Positions 7,068 through 14,500 of a stretch of DNA of 17,270 nt are shown here, one piece after another. The translations under genes and the position numbers were made by a program. This DNA comes from Ruminococcaceae bacterium UBA5904 (lineage in GTDB: Bacteria > Bacillota > Clostridia > Oscillospirales > Acutalibacteraceae), in the NCBI GenBank assembly GCA_002431305.1, contig DJEG01000121.1, positions 11,106-28,375 of the forward strand, in the 5' to 3' direction. Below the pieces are notes generated by a model. It was given only the letters and a program-made list of their open reading frames with translations, was not told where the DNA came from and searched no databases. How positions within the stretch are numbered: position 1 is the stretch's first letter; every line of letters starts with the position of its first letter.

Positions 7068-7778
7068 TTATTTTTTTCTGTTTTTAAGTCTCTTATCGCA
7101 TCTCGTCGCAAGGTGCGTACCGACGCTCTGGAAAACCTGAACGATAACGATAAGGCATACAACTGCAAGTGCCATTACAAGATATTTATATCTGTAATAA
7201 CCGTAGTTTATCGCGATTTTACCGAGTCCGCCGCCGCCGATAATTCCGCTCATCGCCGAATATCCGAGTATCGTCGTAACAGCTATCGTCGCGTTGGAAA
7301 TAAGCGAGGGAACGCTCTCGGGAAGCATTACTTTTACAATAATCTCCCACGGCGACGCGCCCATGCTTTGCGCGGTCTCAATGATGTTGGGATTGATCTC
7401 CCTCAAACTGCTCTCTACGAGTCTTGCGATAAACGGGAACGACGCGATAACAAGAGGAACAATCGAAGCCGTGGTTCCGACAGCCGTTCCGACGATAAGA
7501 CGCGTCAGAGGAAATACAAGTATCATAAGTATAAGGAACGGAACGCTTCTCAAAAGGTTTATTATAACATTAATAACATGGAGAACGCCTTTGGGTATTT
7601 TCAAAATTTTTCCGTCCTCGCCCGCAACGAGAAGAATTCCGAGGGGCAGACCGATTATAATTGCGAATAATGTGGAAATAAGAGTTACGTAAATTGTTTC
7701 GACAATTGCAAGAGGAAACGAACTTTTGACTATCTCCATAGCCTCTAAAAACGTATCGGATTTAAAATAGTCAAACAT
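7068..7778 (-). CDS. metI: Methionine ABC transporter permease MetI
   Basis: A 236-residue membrane protein with about five hydrophobic spans (roughly residues 22-50, 66-90, 98-115, 160-180, 198-218). The EAA loop that docks on the ATPase reads ETAQSMGASPWEIIVKVMLP (134-153), and GYSAMSGIIGGGGLG (172-186) is a strong MetI signature. It starts 1 nt after the metN stop, so the two are almost certainly translated together. It forms the membrane channel for methionine uptake with MetN and MetQ. Length is in the normal range for the family. Confidence 0.95.
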   Translation of the reverse strand: MFDYFKSDTFLEAMEIVKSSFPLAIVETIYVTLISTLFAIIIGLPLGILLVAGEDGKILKIPKGVLHVINVIINLLRSVPFLILMILVFPLTRLIVGTAVGTTASIVPLVIASFPFIARLVESSLREINPNIIETAQSMGASPWEIIVKVMLPESVPSLISNATIAVTTILGYSAMSGIIGGGGLGKIAINYGYYRYKYLVMALAVVCLIVIVQVFQSVGTHLATRCDKRLKNRKK

Positions 7779-7779
7779 G

Positions 7780-8784
7780 TCAATTCGCCTCCTGTACCGT
7801 AATACCCGGCATTTTCTTTAAATATTCCATGGCCTTGTTCATTTCGTCTCTGCCTCCGGGGATGCCGAGCATCATGTTTCCGTATGCCTTGGAGCCTATG
7901 CTCTTAGTCGAAGCGTAGAGAATACTCGCCGCTACGTTTATATCAATAGCCATCTGCGCTATAAGGGGCGTATTCGTAGCCTCCGCCCCGTTGAATACAA
8001 CTCTGATAACGCCCGTGCCGTCCGTTGACTGTAATACATCCGAATCAAAGCCCTCGGGGTAAACAAGACTCTTGGCGGCTTTCGATTTGGGAGAAGAGAA
8101 CACCTCGCTTACGTCGCCGATTTCGGCAACCTCGCCGTGGTCGAGAATCGCAACCTTTGTGCATATCTGCTCGACAACGCTCATCTGGTGCGTTATAACT
8201 ATAACGGTAAGTCCTAGCTTATCGTGAAGATCCCTGATAAGAGAGAGAATAGACTGCGTTGTCTGCGGGTCGAGCGCACTCGTAGCCTCGTCGCAGAGAA
8301 GAATTTTAGGATGCGTCGCAAGCGCGCGGGCAATCGCAACTCTCTGCTGCTGACCGCCTGACAGCTGAGCGGGATAACTTTTAAGTTTATCGCCCAGTCC
8401 TACTATATCGAGAAGTTCGGCGGCTCTCTTCTGCGCCTCCGCCTTTTTAACTCCCGCGAGTTCGAGAGGAAAACATACGTTTTTAAGGCAGTTTCTCTGC
8501 ATAAGCAGATTAAAGCCCTGGAATATCATTGTAATTTCACGTCGGGCGCTGCGAAGTTCTTTCGGCGAAAGCGTGCTCATATCCACTCCGTCGATAAAAA
8601 TCGACCCCTCGGTCGGTCTTTCGAGCATATTGATACATCTTACGAGAGTGCTTTTGCCCGCGCCGGACATACCGATAATACCGTAAATATCGCCGTCATT
8701 TATCGTTAGGTTGATATTTTTAAGCGCTTCGACCTGTCCGTCGGATACGGAGAATGTTTTTGATAAGTTTTTAATTTCAATCAT
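7780..8784 (-). CDS. metN: Methionine ABC transporter ATP-binding protein MetN
   Basis: A 334-residue ATPase with all motifs: Walker A GMSGAGKST (38-46), Q-loop Gln89, signature LSGGQQQ (141-147), Walker B ILLCDE (161-166), H-loop His199. From about residue 258 a NIL-type domain follows (GVIRVVFNGAEATNTPLI onward), the methionine-sensing C2 domain used for trans-inhibition, and it looks complete. It powers the MetNI importer. It lies downstream of a hairpin that separates it from metQ, and 1 nt upstream of metI. Confidence 0.96.
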   Translation of the reverse strand: MIEIKNLSKTFSVSDGQVEALKNINLTINDGDIYGIIGMSGAGKSTLVRCINMLERPTEGSIFIDGVDMSTLSPKELRSARREITMIFQGFNLLMQRNCLKNVCFPLELAGVKKAEAQKRAAELLDIVGLGDKLKSYPAQLSGGQQQRVAIARALATHPKILLCDEATSALDPQTTQSILSLIRDLHDKLGLTVIVITHQMSVVEQICTKVAILDHGEVAEIGDVSEVFSSPKSKAAKSLVYPEGFDSDVLQSTDGTGVIRVVFNGAEATNTPLIAQMAIDINVAASILYASTKSIGSKAYGNMMLGIPGGRDEMNKAMEYLKKMPGITVQEAN

Positions 8785-8804
8785 AATTATAAATCCCGTC
8801 TGTC

Positions 8805-8838
8805 AAAATAACGCCGACAGTAAAGTCAGCGTTATTTT
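8805..8838 (-). terminator. Hairpin between metQ and metN (leaky terminator or mRNA stabiliser)
   Basis: Ten-base perfect arms AAAATAACGC (8805-8814) and GCGTTATTTT (8829-8838) with an inner GAC/GTC pair. On the minus strand the distal arm itself ends in TTATTTT. Such hairpins after a binding-protein gene commonly let the binding protein be made in excess of the transporter core. Partial termination and 3'-end protection are both possible. Confidence 0.65.
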
Positions 8839-8856
8839 ATCATGTTTTTTTATATT

Positions 8857-9747
8857 TTACTTGATAGCGTCAAGACTTGTCTGCTTGCCGCCGTAGAGAC
8901 CCATAGGCTCAACGTGAACCGCACAAGCGTTTACAAGGTGAGTTCCGTTTTCCTTGTTGAAGTCGTCAAGGTAAGGAATGTGCTGGAAGTAGTTTGCGTC
9001 TACCTCGCCTGACTCAACAACGTTGTTGGGCTGTACATAGTCGGTGAACTCTTTAATATCAAGGGTGATACCCTTAGCCGCGAGGATTTCCTTTGCAACT
9101 GCAAGAATCTCTGCGTGAGGAGCGGGAGAAGCCGCTACGGAAATCGTTGTGCCCTTAAGTGCATCATAATTTACGCTTGAATCGTATCCGTCTCCGGGAT
9201 TCTCGACAACGCTTACAACAGAGCCCGCATATTTTTCGGAAATAAAGTCGGCAACCTTTTTGCTCTGAAGAGCAGCTTTGAGAGCCTTAATGGAATCTTT
9301 GTTCTCATTACCCTCTTTAACTGCGAGAATGTTAACGTACTCGGAAGCGGAGTTCTCGATTGCAAGAGAATCCTTTACGGGATTAAGTCCGGCCTCGATA
9401 GCGTAGTTAGAATTGATAACCGCGTAATCAACGTCTTTTAAAACATTGGGAATCTGTGCCGCCTCAACCTCGTTGAACTTGATATTATGAGGATTCTCGG
9501 CAATATCGTTGATGGTGGCTGTTACGCCTGCGCCGTCTTTAAGTTTTATGTAGCCTTTTTCCTGGAGCAGAAGAAGAGCTCTCGCCTCGTTGGTAGCGTC
9601 GTTGGGAACGGCGATTGTTATTGACGATTTGGAAGAAGAAGCCGCCGCGTCTCCGGTGGAGGTTTCATTTCCTCCCTTAGAGGAACAGCCTGCGAATACG
9701 GCAAGTACAAGAATTACAGATAAAAGTAATGCAGCAAATTTTTTCAT
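8857..9747 (-). CDS. metQ: MetQ-type methionine-binding lipoprotein, apparently circularly permuted
   Basis: A 296-residue lipoprotein: signal peptide MKKFAALLLSVILVLAVFAG, then Cys21 and a Ser/Gly-rich linker to about residue 42. Residues 43-180 (ITIAVPNDATNEARALLLLQ, NDIAENPHN, EAAQIPNVL, DYAVINSNYAIEAGLNP, SEYVNILAV) match what is the C-terminal half of ordinary MetQ. After an 18-residue linker (181-198), residues 199-296 (VAASPAPHAEIL, FTDYVQPNNVV, DANYFQHIPYLDDFN, VHVEPMGLY, final SLDAIK) match the ordinary N-terminal half. All family landmarks are present once, but in swapped order. The chain ends exactly where ordinary MetQ continues into IAVPND. It should still bind methionine outside the membrane and feed MetNI. 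First gene of the operon; ribosome site AAAGG, about 11 nt before ATG 9747. Confidence 0.93.
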   Translation of the reverse strand: MKKFAALLLSVILVLAVFAGCSSKGGNETSTGDAAASSSKSSITIAVPNDATNEARALLLLQEKGYIKLKDGAGVTATINDIAENPHNIKFNEVEAAQIPNVLKDVDYAVINSNYAIEAGLNPVKDSLAIENSASEYVNILAVKEGNENKDSIKALKAALQSKKVADFISEKYAGSVVSVVENPGDGYDSSVNYDALKGTTISVAASPAPHAEILAVAKEILAAKGITLDIKEFTDYVQPNNVVESGEVDANYFQHIPYLDDFNKENGTHLVNACAVHVEPMGLYGGKQTSLDAIK

Positions 9748-9816
9748 TTTAAATTCAACCTTTCTTTAATCAAGATGCAAACATTAATAAAGTGATAACT
9801 GTGCGCTGATATATAA

Positions 9817-9876
9817 TCACATTCGCTTTGTAAACCAAACGTAATTGCACATTCGTTCTTTAAACGTAAACTTCAT
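9817..9876 (-). CDS. Leader ORF (19 codons) upstream of metQ
   Basis: An unannotated short frame reads MKFTFKERMCNYVWFTKRM and stops with TGA. It has a perfect AGGAGGT ribosome site (9886-9892) exactly 9 nt before its ATG, stronger than that of metQ itself, and lies 26 nt downstream of the predicted transcription start. Three of 19 residues are Met and one is Cys, fitting a leader peptide that senses sulfur amino acids or charged tRNA, but no clear attenuator pair is visible. CGAATGTG occurs twice, 30 nt apart, within it, hinting that it arose by internal duplication. Function unknown; translation is strongly suggested by the ribosome site. Confidence 0.6.
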   Translation of the reverse strand: MKFTFKERMCNYVWFTKRM

Positions 9877-9900
9877 AATCTGTTTACCTCCTTCATCTGA

Positions 9901-9928
9901 CGTAAGTCATTATAAGCCATAACTTACG
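9901..9928. promoter_or_regulatory. Inverted repeat across the metQ core promoter
   Basis: Perfect 7-bp arms CGTAAGT (9901-9907) and ACTTACG (9922-9928), 14 bp apart, span the -10 and part of the spacer of the metQ promoter. This is where a repressor, or the activation site of the LysR protein, would sit. The bound protein is unknown. Confidence 0.5.
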
Positions 9929-9937
9929 AAATGTCAA
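9909..9937 (-). promoter_or_regulatory. Consensus sigma-A promoter of the metQ operon
   Basis: On the minus strand, a perfect -35 TTGACA (9932-9937), a 17-bp spacer and a perfect -10 TATAAT (9909-9914). Transcription should start near 9902, giving a leader of about 155 nt before metQ. So strong a core promoter suggests repression as well as activation. Confidence 0.88.
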
Positions 9938-9957
9938 ATAACATATATAAATAGTAG

Positions 9958-9978
9958 GTTATAGGCTGAAGCTATAAC
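9958..9978. promoter_or_regulatory. LysR-type regulator box upstream of metQ
   Basis: Perfect palindrome GTTATAG-N7-CTATAAC. It contains ATAG-N7-CTAT, the T-N11-A pattern of LysR-family recognition sites, and is centred about 66 bp upstream of the predicted metQ start, the usual place for such a site. It overlaps the stop codon of the adjacent lysR-type gene. No T-run follows, so it is not a convincing terminator. Confidence 0.6.
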
Positions 9979-10892
9979 TGTATACACTTATTCAGATACG
10001 CTTCTATGTTTTCGATGTACAGTTTGCCGATTTCCGACGGTATCTGGTCGTTACGCATTATATAGCCTATCTCCATAACGCCGTCCTCGTCACTCTCAAA
10101 CGGAACCGCGACATAATCACCGCCGTTTAACTCCTCGCATATAATTCCCGAGCACAGCGTAAAACCGTTAAGTCCGATCATCAGATTAAGCATTGTTGCG
10201 CGGTCATTCGCCTTAATGGTACGGGGAAATTCCACAGTACTGAATATTTCCTCGGCAAAATAGAACGAGCTGTCCACTCCCTGCTCAAACGTAAGACACG
10301 GATAATCCTTCAGATCGTCGGCGGAAATCGACTTTTTATGAGAGAGCGGATGATCCTTCCACATGTAAACGTACGTATTGCACGCGATAAGCTTTTTAAA
10401 TTCAAGCTCGTTTGATTTTAAAATTTTCGTTATAACGCTTCTGTTAAAATTACTTAAATATATAATACCTATTTCGCTTCTTAAAGTTCTGACGTCCTCG
10501 ATAACTTCTTTCGTCTTATCCTCTCTTATCGCAAATTCGTATTTCTTCGAATCGAAATTTTTTACGGTCTCGACGAATGCCTTAACCGCGAATGAATAGT
10601 GCTGAGTCGAAACGCCGAACTTTTTTTTCAATTCGTGTCCGCCCGAATAGCGTTCCTCAAGCGACTCGTACTGATAATAAACCTGGCGCGCGTACATAAG
10701 AAATTCCTGTCCGTCGTTTGTAAGTGAAACTCCGCGCCCGCTTCTGTAAAATATCGTAATGCCGAGTTCCTTTTCAAGCTCTCTTACCGCACCGGTAAGC
10801 GACGGCTGGGTAATATACAGTTTTTCCGCCGCCTTGTTCATCGAACCTGTCTGCGCGATAACGATAGCGTAACGAATCTGCTGAATTGTCAT
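9972..10892 (-). CDS. LysR-type transcriptional regulator (sulfur amino-acid uptake, inferred)
   Basis: A 306-residue regulator. The N-terminal winged helix-turn-helix is clear: IRYAIVIAQTGSMNKAAEKLYITQPSLTGAVRELEKELG (6-44), then FYRSGRGVSLTNDGQEFL. The rest is the two-lobed effector-binding domain. It lies directly upstream of metQ on the same strand, with a LysR-type box between them, and resembles the CmbR/MtaR type that controls methionine and cysteine uptake in other Firmicutes; the effector is not readable. GGAGGG stands before ATG 10892. Its own promoter is consensus-like. Read-through from lysR into metQ is possible because no terminator separates them. Confidence 0.9.
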   Translation of the reverse strand: MTIQQIRYAIVIAQTGSMNKAAEKLYITQPSLTGAVRELEKELGITIFYRSGRGVSLTNDGQEFLMYARQVYYQYESLEERYSGGHELKKKFGVSTQHYSFAVKAFVETVKNFDSKKYEFAIREDKTKEVIEDVRTLRSEIGIIYLSNFNRSVITKILKSNELEFKKLIACNTYVYMWKDHPLSHKKSISADDLKDYPCLTFEQGVDSSFYFAEEIFSTVEFPRTIKANDRATMLNLMIGLNGFTLCSGIICEELNGGDYVAVPFESDEDGVMEIGYIMRNDQIPSEIGKLYIENIEAYLNKCIQL

Positions 10893-10923
10893 ACTCTTAC
10901 CCTCCGCATAATCATTTTATTAA

Positions 10924-10952
10924 ATTATACTTTATAATTCCCTGTCAGTCAA
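10924..10952 (-). promoter_or_regulatory. Sigma-A promoter of the lysR-type gene
   Basis: On the minus strand, -35 TTGACT (10947-10952), 17-bp spacer, -10 TATAAT (10924-10929), about 30 nt before the ATG. Confidence 0.75.
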
Positions 10953-11000
10953 TATTTTTTGCAAATGCCGAGCAAAGGGAGGATTTTTACACTATGAATA

Positions 11001-11009
11001 TGATACAAT
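11001..11009 (+). promoter_or_regulatory. Extended -10 promoter for the HIRAN gene
   Basis: TGATACAAT gives a TGn extended -10 with TACAAT (11004-11009); no good -35 is seen at the right distance, which the TG motif can offset. The start codon is about 22 nt beyond the expected transcription start. Confidence 0.5.
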
Positions 11010-11037
11010 GTATTCAGAACGAAAGGGAGGAATAAAC

Positions 11038-11385
11038 ATGAGTTTATTTTACATAACAATAACGGGACTTCAATTCAGATACGGTTCCGATTTTCTCGAG
11101 CCGAAAATGAAAGTAAAACTTACAAAAGAACCCGATAACGAATTTGACACCGAGGCTGTAAAAGCGGAGCTCCCGGGACTCGGAACAATCGGCTACGTCG
11201 CGAATTCTCCGAAAACCGTACTCGGCGAGTGCTGTTCCGCAGGCAGGCTTTACGATAAGATTCCCGACTCGATTTACGCGGAGGTCTGCTATGTAACGGA
11301 CAGGGGCGTTGTCTGCTCAGTCAACGTTTTACAGCCGAAGCCCGCCAAAATAAAAGTAAGACGCGAATCGGTTTTACGCTTCTGA
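11038..11385 (+). CDS. Stand-alone HIRAN-domain protein
   Basis: A 115-residue protein consisting almost wholly of one HIRAN domain: MSLFYITITGLQFRYG at the start, then MKVKLTKEPDNEFDTEAVKAE (24-44; the EPDNEFD.EAV core is the hallmark) and LGTIGYVANSP (49-58), ending in a basic KIKVRRESVLRF tail. HIRAN domains recognise DNA ends or damaged DNA in larger repair proteins; single-domain bacterial forms are mostly uncharacterised. I chose ATG 11038 because GGGAGG lies 7 nt upstream; the longer frame from 11008 would begin within the -10. It is monocistronic, divergent from the lysR-type gene and followed by a strong terminator. Confidence 0.85.
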   Translation: MSLFYITITGLQFRYGSDFLEPKMKVKLTKEPDNEFDTEAVKAELPGLGTIGYVANSPKTVLGECCSAGRLYDKIPDSIYAEVCYVTDRGVVCSVNVLQPKPAKIKVRRESVLRF

Positions 11386-11422
11386 TCAGACATCACCGAA
11401 TTTATATAGACGCTTCCAAACA

Positions 11423-11466
11423 GGCAAAAGGCATGCAGAGCAACATCTGCGTGCCTTTTGCCGTTA
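11423..11466 (+). terminator. Strong intrinsic terminator after the HIRAN gene
   Basis: GGCAAAAGGCA (11423-11433) pairs with TGCCTTTTGCC (11452-11462) and GCAGA (11435-11439) with TCTGC (11446-11450), joined by one wobble pair: a 17-bp stem with a 6-nt loop. The following GTTATTATTT is T-rich. The 11-bp outer stem can also work on the other strand. Confidence 0.85.
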
Positions 11467-11520
11467 TTATTTCAATTATACATACTGATTATAAATAACA
11501 GATTCCGTTTTTGAACTTTG

Positions 11521-11552
11521 AAAAAGCGAGCCCGGCTTTCGCCGAACTCGCT
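11521..11552 (-). terminator. Intrinsic terminator of the giant secreted-protein gene
   Basis: AGCGAG (11525-11530) with CTCGCT (11547-11552) and an inner CGGC/GCCG stem on a TTTC loop; on the minus strand the stem runs into TTTTT. It lies about 43 nt after the stop at 11595. Confidence 0.82.
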
Positions 11553-11594
11553 GCTTTGTTAAATTGTACAGACTGTTACGTTTTTATCAACGAA

Positions 11595-14500
11595 TTAAGC
11601 CTTTGCGGTTGATACTCCGCCGAAAAGACTCTTGAAGAAAAGCGCAATCTTCTGGAACAGAGCGACTATCATTCTCATGATTCTCGCAATGAGTGAAAGC
11701 TGTTCGCTGCCGCCGTTTCCGCCTGCATTGATAAGAGCCTGAAGATACTTCATAAAGTTATCCGTACCGAAAGCCTTAAACAAGTCGGTTATACTGAAAT
11801 CAACCTGTCTGAATCTGTCTCCGATATTATCGGCAACAGGAACGAGGAACGAGATAAGTTTAAACAGGAAGCCCATAATCTTATCGGGAAGCTCGTTGTT
11901 GTTGGCGGCTTCATTGAGGAACGTGAAGATGTTTGTAAGAAGGCTTGAATCCTCCTTGTCAAGCATACAGAACGTAATCAGGAAGTTGCTTAAATTAATT
12001 GCATTCGACTTATAGAACAGCGTCTGCATTACAAGTCTTAACGCCAATGTCAGAAGATCAGCGCCTCCCGCGGAGTTAAGGAATATAATCTGCTCATTGT
12101 TCTTCGATGTAACCTTTGTAAGAGTACCTACGCACAGCGTTGAAAGGTCGATATACGGAAGCGTTATATTAAGCTTGCCTACCGCGTAATCGGTAACCTC
12201 AACCTCAACCTGTTCCATTACAACGTTTCCGTCCTCGTCGAGGATCTGATTGCCGTCTGCGTCAAGCTTGGGCTGATCCTTCATCTCCTTGTGCGTACCG
12301 AGAACAATATTCTTATTCTCGATATCGAACGAAAGTGCCGTTCCGACGAGAGATTCTATAAGTGAGTTGATAAGCTGGTTCGCGTCAAAGTCAAGAGGTA
12401 CGGAGAGGTTGAGAGCCATTCCGCCGACCTCAACGTTCGACAGGAACTTGTTGATAAGCGGGTATGCGTCGTATACGGGCTGAAGAATATCGAGAAGAAC
12501 GTATGCGAAGTGAAGAAGGTTGTTAATCGTATCATTAAGTCCGCCGATTGTGATAAAGAACATGAGGTTCGGTATCATGTTGAGAAGTACGGATACGGGA
12601 TCCGCGAGAAGCTCCTCAACAAATGAGAACAGCGGTTTAAGGAGGTAGTAGATACAGTCGCAGTTCTGCGATGCGGCGCTCTCGCCTGCATATACTCTCG
12701 TGTAATAATCCTGATACGTAAGGAGATCGCTGTCCGCGGTAAGAGCCTCCATAAGAGGAATCCACGCATAATAGTAGCCTGCATATCCGGGGATTGTTAC
12801 AAGATCGAATATCGAAAGATTTTCGTCAAGAGCAAGGAATCTGATAATAAGCGAGAGAGGCGACGCAAGCGCACTGATCGCTCTTAAGAATATCTCACGT
12901 CCGGAATATCTCGAGGTAATCTCGGGATTGTTATAACCCCAGTCGATAGCAACGATCATATCCTCGCCGGTCTCTTCGTTGATACCGGTCTGATAGAACG
13001 TATTCTTATCATACGTATTGCCCTTTACTGTGCCGTCCTCAAGCGTCTTTCCCGCGTCGGCTCTTATATAGCCCGCAGCAAATACAGTCTTGGGATTGCC
13101 GTTTTCGTCGGTGTACTTGAACTCGTAGTCAAGAGCGTTTGCAAGAGCCTGTTTCGAATAATCGATATCAAGCGCATTATTAAACAGTGATTCAAGGTTA
13201 AGTCCGTCGATCATGCCGTAAACGAGGTCTGCAATCTTGGAAAGCATCTCGTTGTTGAACAGGAAGTCCGCGAGTTTATCCTCAAGGAATCCTGTAAGAG
13301 AATCGAGATCCTCTATCTTAAGCATTGCAAGCACATTTTCAACAAGTCCGTCAAGGTTGTTTGTTACATACTGTGCATTTTCCTTAGTCCAGTACTGGGT
13401 GTAAAGAACGCCCGAACCGAAAGTATAGTCGTCATACTTCTCGGCATATTCCATAAGCTCATCCGTCTTATAGTCTACGGGGTCGAGATAGTAAGTGTAA
13501 TTCTTACCTCTTACGATGGATTTCGTACCGTCTGAATTTTCCTGAACGGTAAGAACGCTTCCGAATTCATTCGTATAGAACAGCTCGTAAAGAGCGGCAA
13601 TAGCTTCGTCGGGATTGAGGGTAACATTATTAATGATATCCTCAAGTTTAAGTCCGTAGAAGAGGTTCTTTGTAAGAATATCGCCGAGTCCGAACGCGTC
13701 AAGGAGCGTAAGGTTAGTAGCGAAATCGTTGGTCTGCATGTCGAATGCTCTGTAGTTGAGAGCCGAGAAGAGGTAACGGAAGATGTACAGAAGAACAAGT
13801 CCGTAGGATTCCTGTCCGTCAACTGTCATCTCAATGTACTTTCTCGTATTTGCGTTCCATGTGCCGTAATCGTTGGTGATTGCGGTGTTTCTAAGAGAGG
13901 AAACCTGTCTCTCGGTACCCGTTGCCTGGAGCTTATAGTCCATAAGTACGGGAAGAGAAACCTCATTCTCCTCCATTACTGCGGAGAACACGGTATTGTA
14001 GTTAATCGTATCGGCAGGCTTTCTCGTCGTTCTGGTTAAGGTGAACGAGATATCTTCGCCGGGCTTATCCTTTGAAGTCGTTTCCTTGCCGGTCTCGGGG
14101 TCTGTGTACGTATAGTAGCTGTAATATATCTTTACCTTAGTCTTGTAAGCGTTTACAAGCTCTGTCGTCGTAAGTTCGCTTGCGTCGAGAACATTTCCTG
14201 CGTTATTCGCATACGCGATATCCTCGAGAACAGCGATATCGGTGTTGATAGAGCCGTCGGAATTAAGTCCGGTTACTTTCTCCGTATACTCCGAGTCGGG
14301 GTAAAGAGAAAGGTCGCCGTTTACGTTCTTGTACGCTTCGGTAACACCGACGGTTTCAATTGAGTTCGAAACGCATCCGTAGTTTTTAGCAGCCATTACC
14401 GCTTCATCGGTCGTCTTATAAATAGCTGTACCGCTGTAAGCTCCGCCCGCAGCGGTCTTACCGGTAGCGGTATAACCGATAATCGGATTTCCGGTCTCTG

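Noticed and set aside
6924..7670. 248-codon plus-strand frame across the AhpD-like and metI genes
   Set aside because: Arg/Asn/Tyr-rich low-quality translation with no start signal, opposite two well-supported genes.
9748..9957. SAM-I riboswitch or Met T-box in the metQ leader
   Set aside because: Looked for the SAM-I core elements and a T-box motif (TGGnACCGCG-like) on the minus strand; neither is present. The leader holds a short ORF instead.
9958..9978. Palindrome as a terminator of the lysR-type gene
   Set aside because: AT-rich 7-bp stem overlapping the stop codon and without a T-run; a regulator site fits better.
10908..10928. ATAAT...ATTAT T-N11-A-like repeat near the lysR promoter as an autoregulation site
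   Set aside because: Very AT-rich 5-bp arms overlapping the -10; easily explained by base composition.
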